From NCBI GenBank assembly GCA_029974035.1, contig JARKQG010000133.1:1-48135 (forward strand): 48,135 nucleotides of DNA, read 5' to 3'. Within the stretch, counting starts at the first letter, position 1; the number at the start of each line of letters is the position of its first letter. This document shows positions 32,770 through 38,346 of this stretch, piece after piece. The notes below the pieces were generated by a model. That model saw nothing but the letters and a program-made list of their open reading frames with translations, searched no databases and had not been told where the DNA came from. The translations under genes and the position numbers were made by a program. The stretch comes from Eubacteriales bacterium (GTDB taxonomy: Bacteria; Bacillota_A; Clostridia; Christensenellales; Aristaeellaceae).

Positions 32770-33522
32770 GTGAAGGGGAGGCTGACCGGCCTTCTGTCGG
32801 CGGCGTTTTGGCTGGCCGTGTGGCAGATTGCCAGCGCGGCCATCGGGCAGGAGATCCTTCTGGTATCTCCTGTCTCGACGTTTCAGACGCTCTTTCGCCT
32901 GATGGGTACGGCGGCGTTTTACCAGTCCGTGGGCAACACCTTCGGGCGGATCGCGCTGGGCTTTTTTCTGGCGCTGGGCGCGGGCGTTGTGCTGGGCACG
33001 CTGGCCCACTTTATCCGGGGCGCGCGCCTCCTTTTGTCGCCGCCGCTCACCGCGGTCAAGGCCACGCCCATCGCGTCGTTTGTGATCCTGGCGCTGGTGT
33101 GGATCAGCGCGAAAAACCTTTCGGTCTTCATCGCCTTTCTGATGGCGCTGCCGCTGATCTACGAGAGCCAGCTGGCCGGGCTGGACGGCGCGGACGGGAA
33201 GCTGCTGGAGATGGCGGAGGTGTTTGGCATACCGCCCATTTGCCGCGCCCGCGCCATCTACGCGCCGGCGGCCGCGCCGTATCTTTTGTCGGCGCTGCGC
33301 AGCGCCATGGGCATTTGCTGGAAGGCGGGCGTGGCGGCCGAGGTGATTGGGCAGCCCGCTTCCTCCATCGGTGACGCGCTGTACCGCGCCAAGCTGTTTC
33401 TGGCCACGGACGAACTGTTTGCGTGGACGGCGGCGGTGGTGATCCTGAGCCTCGCGTTTGAAAAAATCGCCGTCCGCTCCATCGGCGCGCTGGAGAAACG
33501 GCTGACGGGGGCGGTGGGATGA
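32770..33522 (+). CDS. ABC importer permease, SsuC/TauC-like
   Basis: A 250-residue inner-membrane permease with about six helices of the BPD_transp_1 type. The N-terminus WLAVWQIASAAIGQEILLVS and the coupling loop EMAEVFGIPPICRARAIYAP (EAA-type, with the Ala-x5-Gly core drifted) fit the SsuC/TauC group. The start is GTG 32770, 3 bases after the binding-protein stop; the stop overlaps the ATPase ATG (33519-33522). It forms the channel of the importer. Confidence 0.9.
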   Translation: MKGRLTGLLSAAFWLAVWQIASAAIGQEILLVSPVSTFQTLFRLMGTAAFYQSVGNTFGRIALGFFLALGAGVVLGTLAHFIRGARLLLSPPLTAVKATPIASFVILALVWISAKNLSVFIAFLMALPLIYESQLAGLDGADGKLLEMAEVFGIPPICRARAIYAPAAAPYLLSALRSAMGICWKAGVAAEVIGQPASSIGDALYRAKLFLATDELFAWTAAVVILSLAFEKIAVRSIGALEKRLTGAVG

Positions 33523-34103
33523 TCGCGCTGGACGGCATCACAAAATCCTACGGCGAAAAGCGGGTGCTCTCGGGCGTGACGCTTGTTGTGCCCGCGGGCG
33601 AGGTCACCGCGCTGACGGGCAGAAGCGGCAGCGGAAAGACCACGCTGGCGCGCATCCTGCTGGGCCTCGAACGGCCGGACGGCGGGCGCGTTGAGTGCCC
33701 GCGGAGCATCCGGCGGGCGGCGGTGTTCCAGGAGGACCGGCTGATCGAGCACATGAGCGCGCTGGACAACCTGCGCCTGGTGGGGGTGCCGGAGAGCGAG
33801 GCCCGCGCGCACCTTGAGGCGCTGGGTCTGGCGGCGGACGGGGACACCCGCGCCCTTCGGCTCAGCGGCGGCATGCGCCGCCGCGTGGCGCTGGCCCGGG
33901 CGCTGGCGGCAAAGGCGGATCTGATCGTGCTGGACGAACCGTTCACCGGGCTGGACGGCGAAGCCAGGCGCCAGGCCGCCGCCCATTTTTTGAAAACGCG
34001 GGGACGGGCGGCGGTGCTGGTCATCTCCCACGACGCGGAGGATCTGGCGCTTCTGGGCGCGGCGCGGTACTTTTCGCTGGACGGCGCGCCCCCTGCAACC
34101 TGA
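33519..34103 (+). CDS. ABC importer ATPase, SsuB/TauB-like, short form
   Basis: A 194-residue ATP-binding subunit, shorter than the usual 240-260 residues because the C-terminal segment after the switch region is trimmed. All catalytic motifs are present: Walker A GRSGSGKTT at about 36, Q loop VFQEDRLIEHMSA, signature LSGGMRRRVALARAL, Walker B LIVLDEPFTGLD and the H loop VLVISHDAED. ATG overlaps the permease stop. It is likely functional despite its length. Confidence 0.9.
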   Translation: MIALDGITKSYGEKRVLSGVTLVVPAGEVTALTGRSGSGKTTLARILLGLERPDGGRVECPRSIRRAAVFQEDRLIEHMSALDNLRLVGVPESEARAHLEALGLAADGDTRALRLSGGMRRRVALARALAAKADLIVLDEPFTGLDGEARRQAAAHFLKTRGRAAVLVISHDAEDLALLGAARYFSLDGAPPAT

Positions 34104-34154
34104 GGCGCGCGCCGCGCGTCAAAGAAGCAGCATTGGGCAAGGACGTGAACGAGC

Positions 34155-34646
34155 ATGCGTTTTGATCTCAAACGGTGGGTGGCGATCGCGCTGGCGACGG
34201 CGCTGATGGCGGCGTTTCCGCTGCTGGCCAGCGCCAAGGGGATGGACGATTCGCTGTTTGACAGCGCCAAGGAGGCGCTGACGCTGATGAGCTATGGCGA
34301 ATACGCAAAGGCGCTGAAAAAGCTGGACTTTGCCGATCCGCCCAGCGAGGCGGACTTTGAGGACTTCGTGTGCTTCGAGCTGGACGATGTGCTGACCCAG
34401 TCGGTGCAGACCGACGTGGCGGTCAGCTTCCGCCGGGGCAAGAAGCTCTATCTGGCCATCCCGGTGGAGGAGCCCTCCAGCCGCGACGTGGAGACGCTGG
34501 TGCTCTCTTCCGCCAACGGCACGCGGTTTGACGGCTACCGCGCCGCCTCCTGGGGCGACGTAATGAAGCAGGTAAACGCCGACGACGGCGCGGTGTGGAA
34601 CGAGCCCTACGACCCGGGCACGCTGGTGGTCGTGCCGGACGAATAG
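34155..34646 (+). CDS. Secreted protein of unknown function
   Basis: A 163-residue exported protein. The signal peptide is MRFDLKRWVAIALATALMAA with a probable cut at ASA-KGM. The mature part starts with a helical stretch (LFDSAKEALTLMSYGEYAKA) resembling half a tetratricopeptide unit, then a mixed alpha/beta part ending in WNEPYDPGTLVVVPDE. No family recognised. It follows the importer ATPase by 51 bases, so may be co-transcribed, and is closed by a strong hairpin. Confidence 0.65.
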   Translation: MRFDLKRWVAIALATALMAAFPLLASAKGMDDSLFDSAKEALTLMSYGEYAKALKKLDFADPPSEADFEDFVCFELDDVLTQSVQTDVAVSFRRGKKLYLAIPVEEPSSRDVETLVLSSANGTRFDGYRAASWGDVMKQVNADDGAVWNEPYDPGTLVVVPDE

Positions 34647-34670
34647 GCCCGGCGCCCCCGATATGGCAGA

Positions 34671-34701
34671 AGGCCCCGGAAACGCAACGTTTCCGGGGCC
34701 T
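34671..34701. terminator. Hairpin terminator after the secreted hypothetical gene
   Basis: A perfect 14-bp stem (34671-34684 with 34688-34701) with a CAA loop, followed by CTTATC, a poor U-tract. It lies beside repeat copy B. Confidence 0.7.
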
Positions 34702-34703
34702 CT

Positions 34704-34789
34704 TATCGCGCTGATAGTCTGCGCTCCGGCTCCGTGCCGGGCAGAAAAATCTCTGCGCCCTATCATCGGTTCTTAGACTTCGTGGACTA
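34704..34789 (-). repeat. Dispersed intergenic repeat, copy B
   Basis: Contains the 23-base block identical to copy A (34719-34741 against 4544-4566). On the minus strand it begins right after the stop codon of the gene at 34790, has a similar ATCATC/TTCT stretch, GATTTTT, the CCGGC-ACGGA-GCCGG hairpin and GAGCGCAG, and then a different short hairpin (TATC/GATA, 34704-34716) where copy A has CGTAGCG/CGCTACG. Confidence 0.65.
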
Positions 34790-35338
34790 CTAGTCCGGCC
34801 GGTACTCGTTGAGCATTTTGTGCCACCGGAAAAACAGGGCCTGGCTGTCCGCGTAGGAGATGGAGCGCATGTCCCACACGATGTTGGCGTTGCCCGGCCG
34901 GCGCTTGGTGTCCAGCAGCGGGTTCTTCGCGCCGGGGGCCACATCCAGCAGAAAGTTGTAGCCGGAAACGAAGGTCAGCTCAAAGCCCTGGTCCTCCAGG
35001 TCCACCGAGAGCGTGTAGCCCTGGCCGCCCTTTTTGCCAAAGCCCAGGATGCCCGCCGCGCCCTCGGAGGCGATCTTCTCGTCCCGGAGCCGCGCGCGGC
35101 AGTGGTCGTAGCGCTGGACGGAAAAATCCTCCTCGTCGCCGGGACCGGGGCCGCAGAACAGGTAGACCCCCTTCGGGCTCAGGCCGACGCCCTTAAACCC
35201 GCCGCCGAATTGTACGAAGAGCGCGTTGTCCAGCTTCAGGTCGCGGTGCGCCTCGGCAAAGGCGAGGCGCTTGTCCTCAAGCTGCTGAAGGCTGAGCTTG
35301 CGCGCCTTCTCGTTTTCGTTTCCGCCCAAGAATGCCAT
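34790..35338 (-). CDS. Protein of unknown function
   Basis: A 182-residue, apparently cytoplasmic protein with no signal peptide or membrane helix and no family I recognise. The N-terminus is helical and charged (NENEKARKLSLQQLEDKRLA), then beta-rich sequence with FVQFGGGFKGVGLSPKGVYL, GFGKKGGQGYTLSVDLEDQG and FELTFVSGYNFLLDVAPGAK, ending in ALFFRWHKMLNEYRPD. The pattern suggests a PH-like or YokE-like beta fold, but this is a guess. ATG 35338 has AAGGGTGG upstream. It starts 49 bases after mutY on the same strand and its TAG stop touches repeat copy B. Confidence 0.6.
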   Translation of the reverse strand: MAFLGGNENEKARKLSLQQLEDKRLAFAEAHRDLKLDNALFVQFGGGFKGVGLSPKGVYLFCGPGPGDEEDFSVQRYDHCRARLRDEKIASEGAAGILGFGKKGGQGYTLSVDLEDQGFELTFVSGYNFLLDVAPGAKNPLLDTKRRPGNANIVWDMRSISYADSQALFFRWHKMLNEYRPD

Positions 35339-35387
35339 ACCATTCCACCCTTTCCGTTCCTCGCGGCGGCGCGTGGGCCGCCTCCGG

Positions 35388-36428
35388 TTATCCCCTGCGC
35401 CCGGCCGTCTCCAGCGTCCTGAGCGCGGTTTCGCGAAATGCCCTGAGCGCCGTGGGGAAGGGCAGCGCGCGGAGCGCCGCCGCATCCACAAATTCGCCCT
35501 CGCCGGCGCCGCCCGCCTCGCAGGCCCAGCCCTCCATTTGCCAGACGAGGTGGGTAAACACGTGTCTGGCGGTGCCCGCCGCGCTCAGGCGCTCCGGCTC
35601 GACGCCGATCTCCCGGAGGGCGGCGCGCACCTCCGCCTCGGTGCGCGCGCCCGGAAACCCGGGGAATTCGTACAGCCCGGGCAGGAGCCCGTCCTCCGGA
35701 CGGCGGCGCACCAGCACCGCGTTCCCGCAAAATACCAGCGCCACGGCCCGCTGCTGGACGCGCTTGTCCGCCCGGGGCGGCAGCACCGGGAGGCTCCGGG
35801 CATCCCCGGCGCCAAAGGCGTCGCAGAAGGCGCGCACGGGGCAGCCGGCGCAATCGGGCTTCGGCGCGCAGACGAGCGCGCCCAGCCCCATCAGCGCCTG
35901 ATTGAAGTCACCGGGCCGCTCTAGGCTCATCGCGCCCAGCGACGCCTCGCGCAGCGCGCGCCGTCCTTCCGGCGAGGCCGCCGGAACGCGCACGCCGAAG
36001 ACGCGGCTGAGCACCCGGATCTGATTGCCGTCGATGGCGGGTTCCGTCAGGCCAAAGGCGATGGACGCGATGGCGCCTGCCGTGTATTCGCCCACGCCGG
36101 GCAGTTCCAGAAGGCCGCGCCTGTCCCGCGGGAAGCCGCCCGCCTCCGCCACCCGCCTGGCTGCCTTCATCAGGTTGCGCGCCCGGGAATAGTAACCCAG
36201 GCCCTCCCACAGCTTGAGCACCTCCACCGGGTCCGCCCCGGCCAGCGCCTCCACCGTGGGAAAGCGGGCCAAGAACGCGCGGTAGTAGGGGATCACCGTT
36301 TCGGCGCGGGTCTGCTGCAGCATGATCTCGGAAAGCCAGATCCGGTACGGGTCCTTCTCGCCCCGCCAGGGAAGATCCCGGGCGTTTTGGTCGTGCCACC
36401 GCATCAGCGCGCGCGTAAACTCGGTCAA
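35388..36428 (-). CDS. mutY: A/G-specific adenine glycosylase, TTG start
   Basis: A 346-residue DNA repair enzyme that removes adenine paired with 8-oxoguanine. Order: WLSEIMLQQTRAETV (catalytic Glu) near residue 32, the helix-hairpin-helix LPGVGEYTAGAIASIAFG with PAIDGNQIRVLSR (catalytic Asp), the iron-sulfur loop CAPKPDCAGCPVRAFC, and a C-terminal NUDIX-like domain with RRRPEDGLLPGLYEFPGF. The cluster loop is C-x5-C-x2-C-x5-C; the family norm is C-x6-C-x2-C-x5-C. The start is TTG 36428: GGAGG is 7 bases upstream and it overlaps the upstream LysM stop (TTGA). The longer frame continuing upstream is out-of-gene sequence. Confidence 0.93.
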   Translation of the reverse strand: MTEFTRALMRWHDQNARDLPWRGEKDPYRIWLSEIMLQQTRAETVIPYYRAFLARFPTVEALAGADPVEVLKLWEGLGYYSRARNLMKAARRVAEAGGFPRDRRGLLELPGVGEYTAGAIASIAFGLTEPAIDGNQIRVLSRVFGVRVPAASPEGRRALREASLGAMSLERPGDFNQALMGLGALVCAPKPDCAGCPVRAFCDAFGAGDARSLPVLPPRADKRVQQRAVALVFCGNAVLVRRRPEDGLLPGLYEFPGFPGARTEAEVRAALREIGVEPERLSAAGTARHVFTHLVWQMEGWACEAGGAGEGEFVDAAALRALPFPTALRAFRETALRTLETAGRRG

Positions 36429-36646
36429 ATGTCTTCCTCCCGGGCCGTTTTGTCCAGCGCCTGAACCGGGCAGATGAAGTCGTCCGTCCGGCAAAAATCG
36501 CCCTCGGGCACCCGGATCACGCGGCCCGGCATCAGCCACGCGGGGCTGAAAAGCCGGTTGGCGCGCATGAGCATGCAGCCCGGAACGCCCAGCCTGGCGG
36601 ACAGCGCGTCCAGCCCCTCGCCGTCTTGCACGATGTCCTCCCGCAA
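36425..36646 (-). CDS. Small LysM-domain protein without signal peptide
   Basis: A 73-residue protein starting at TTG 36646, placed 8 bases after GGGGAGG. Residues about 3-46 form one LysM unit (DIVQDGEGLDALSARLGVPG then ANRLFSPAWLMPGRVIRVPE), a fold that binds N-acetylglucosamine chains. There is no signal peptide or membrane helix, so it may stay inside the cell, as LysM proteins of spores or cytoplasmic assembly factors do. Three cysteines lie outside the usual pattern. It sits between capA and mutY, 32 bases after capA and overlapping mutY by 4 bases. The longer upstream frame overlaps capA and lacks conserved sequence. Confidence 0.75.
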   Translation of the reverse strand: MREDIVQDGEGLDALSARLGVPGCMLMRANRLFSPAWLMPGRVIRVPEGDFCRTDDFICPVQALDKTAREEDI

Positions 36647-36678
36647 TTGACACACCTCCCCGGGGGAAGGTATGCGCG

Positions 36679-38052
36679 TCAGTTTTGGGCGATGCGCGCC
36701 GAGTCGCCGATCAGGTTTTTCAGCTCGTTCCACACCTGCTTGACGCGGTTGAACACGTCGTCGCCCATGGCGTCGGGCCTGTTTTCGATGATGTCGCCGC
36801 AGGGAACCACCCGGTAGTCGTAGCCCGAGCCCTTTTTTACGCGCCATACGTACACCGGCACGTAGCGCGGGTTCGCGGCCGTGACCACGCCGGAGCCGTC
36901 GTCCACCAGCGTGAATTCAAAGATGATGCCGCTGTCGCTGTAGCGGGCGCGCTGGTCGCTCAGGAAATTGCCCATGGAAAAGACCACCAGCGCGCTGCGC
37001 TCGTTCCCGTCGGCGTCCTTCGCGGTCACGGTGCCGATGGTCTGCACCACGTGGGGATGGCCGCCGATGATCATGTCCGCGCCGGCGGCGACCAGCTTCT
37101 TCGCCAGATCCTTCTGCGACCCGGTCACGCCGCGCTCGTACTCGTCGCCCCAGTGCATGTACACCACCACGAATTCCGCGCCCGCGGCCCGAAGCGCCGC
37201 GATGTCCTTTTTGGGGCTGGAATTGCGCGTGGTGCGCAGGCCGTAAATGGTGGCCTCGGGGTCGGAGCTGTTTTCCAGGTTGTTGGTGGACACGGTGTAG
37301 TTTGTGACGCCCATCCGGATGCCGTTGACGGACACCACCTTGGGCGTGTCGTATTCCTCCTGGGTGCGGTAGGCGCCCACGTGGTCAATGCCTACCTTTT
37401 CCACGTTGTCGATCTGGCGCTTGAGCCCGTCAAAAAAGGTGTCCAGCGCATGGTTGTTGGCCAGCGTCAGCATGTCCACGCCGCTGTCCTTCAGCGCGTA
37501 CAGAAGGTGCGGCGGCGTGTTGAACTGGGGGTAGAACCTGTAGCCGCGGCTGCCCTTGCCGCCCATGGGGCCGTCCACGTTGCCCACGGTGTAATCCGCC
37601 TTGGACAGCGAATCCCGGATCTGCGCGAAGTAGGGCGAAAAGTCAAACGTCTTTTCGGCGTCGTCGTAGGCGGTGTCGTACAGCGGCTCGTGGATGATGA
37701 TGTCGCCGAAGGAGCGGATCACCGCCTCGCGCTTGGCGCCGGTGGGCGCGGCGGCATCGCCCACGTCCGCCTCCACGTCCACGCGCTCGTCGGGCGCGTT
37801 GGCGGAGGCGTCGCCGCCCGCCTCGCCCGGGTCCTCCTCCGGCGCGGCGGTGGGTTCCGCCGACGCGGAGGCTTCCGGAGCCGCCTGGGTCGTCTGCGGG
37901 ATTCCGGCCGCGGCGGGGACGCTGCGGTCGGCCATGTTCCGGCGGATCAGCACGACGCAAACCACGGCAATCAGAACGAGCGCCGCCAAAAAAGACGCCA
38001 GCCGGATCTTGCGGGGCAGCGCCCGATAGCCGCGCCGCCTGTTTGAACGCAT
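36679..38052 (-). CDS. CapA-family (PGA_cap) metallophosphoesterase-like protein, membrane anchored
   Basis: A 457-residue protein with a short basic N-terminus, one membrane helix (LASFLAALVLIAVVCVVLI), a Pro/Ala/Glu/Asp-rich linker (about 45-105), and an extracytoplasmic CapA domain. Motifs: RSFGDIIIHEPLY, GNVDGPMG (Asp where Glu is usual), TLANNHALDTFF, VVYMHWGDEYERG, GGHPHVVQTIGT and VFSMGNFLSDQR. The family is named for poly-gamma-glutamate capsule synthesis, but stand-alone members are widespread and mostly uncharacterised; no capB/capC is present. GGAG lies 8 bases before ATG 38052. It heads the capA-LysM-mutY operon. Confidence 0.88.
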   Translation of the reverse strand: MRSNRRRGYRALPRKIRLASFLAALVLIAVVCVVLIRRNMADRSVPAAAGIPQTTQAAPEASASAEPTAAPEEDPGEAGGDASANAPDERVDVEADVGDAAAPTGAKREAVIRSFGDIIIHEPLYDTAYDDAEKTFDFSPYFAQIRDSLSKADYTVGNVDGPMGGKGSRGYRFYPQFNTPPHLLYALKDSGVDMLTLANNHALDTFFDGLKRQIDNVEKVGIDHVGAYRTQEEYDTPKVVSVNGIRMGVTNYTVSTNNLENSSDPEATIYGLRTTRNSSPKKDIAALRAAGAEFVVVYMHWGDEYERGVTGSQKDLAKKLVAAGADMIIGGHPHVVQTIGTVTAKDADGNERSALVVFSMGNFLSDQRARYSDSGIIFEFTLVDDGSGVVTAANPRYVPVYVWRVKKGSGYDYRVVPCGDIIENRPDAMGDDVFNRVKQVWNELKNLIGDSARIAQN

Positions 38053-38093
38053 TGGATCAACTCCATAACCGAGGATTACCCGCATTATATCAC

Positions 38094-38102
38094 AAACGCC
38101 CG
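38094..38102 (-). promoter_or_regulatory. Extended -10 promoter of capA
   Basis: TGATATAAT on the minus strand (TATAAT at 38094-38099), about 35 bases upstream of the capA start; no good -35. Confidence 0.6.
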
Positions 38103-38218
38103 GATTTGCATATACCGCACAAAGGCCGCTCCGGCGCTCCTGCCGCAAAAAAAGCGTCCTATATAAACCGTTCCGATTATTATGAAACAATATCCAGGGC
38201 TTTTGCGTCCAACCGATA

Positions 38219-38247
38219 TTGACTGGAGGTGTGATTTGTTGTACACT
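38219..38247 (+). promoter_or_regulatory. Promoter of the ten-repeat zinc-knuckle gene
   Basis: TTGACT (38219-38224), a 17-base spacer and TACACT (38242-38247). The leader of about 90 bases contains AAGACG (38252-38257) and CGTCTT (38306-38311) enclosing an AGCGC/GCGCT hairpin, then AAAAGGTGG 7 bases before the ATG. The 38053-38346 interval holds only this promoter, the divergent capA promoter and the leader. Confidence 0.7.
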
Positions 38248-38346
38248 TTTCAAGACGAAGCGCGTTTCTGCGCTCGGTTGAAATTTTTGATCCGTTCGAT
38301 GCGCACGTCTTCTGACAAGGGGCACGCGAGAAAAGGTGGTTGAACA

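Noticed and set aside
31333..33009. 558-codon open frame on the minus strand
   Set aside because: It runs antisense through the NMT1-like gene and the divergent promoters, has no ribosome binding site or recognisable domain, and reflects high GC content.
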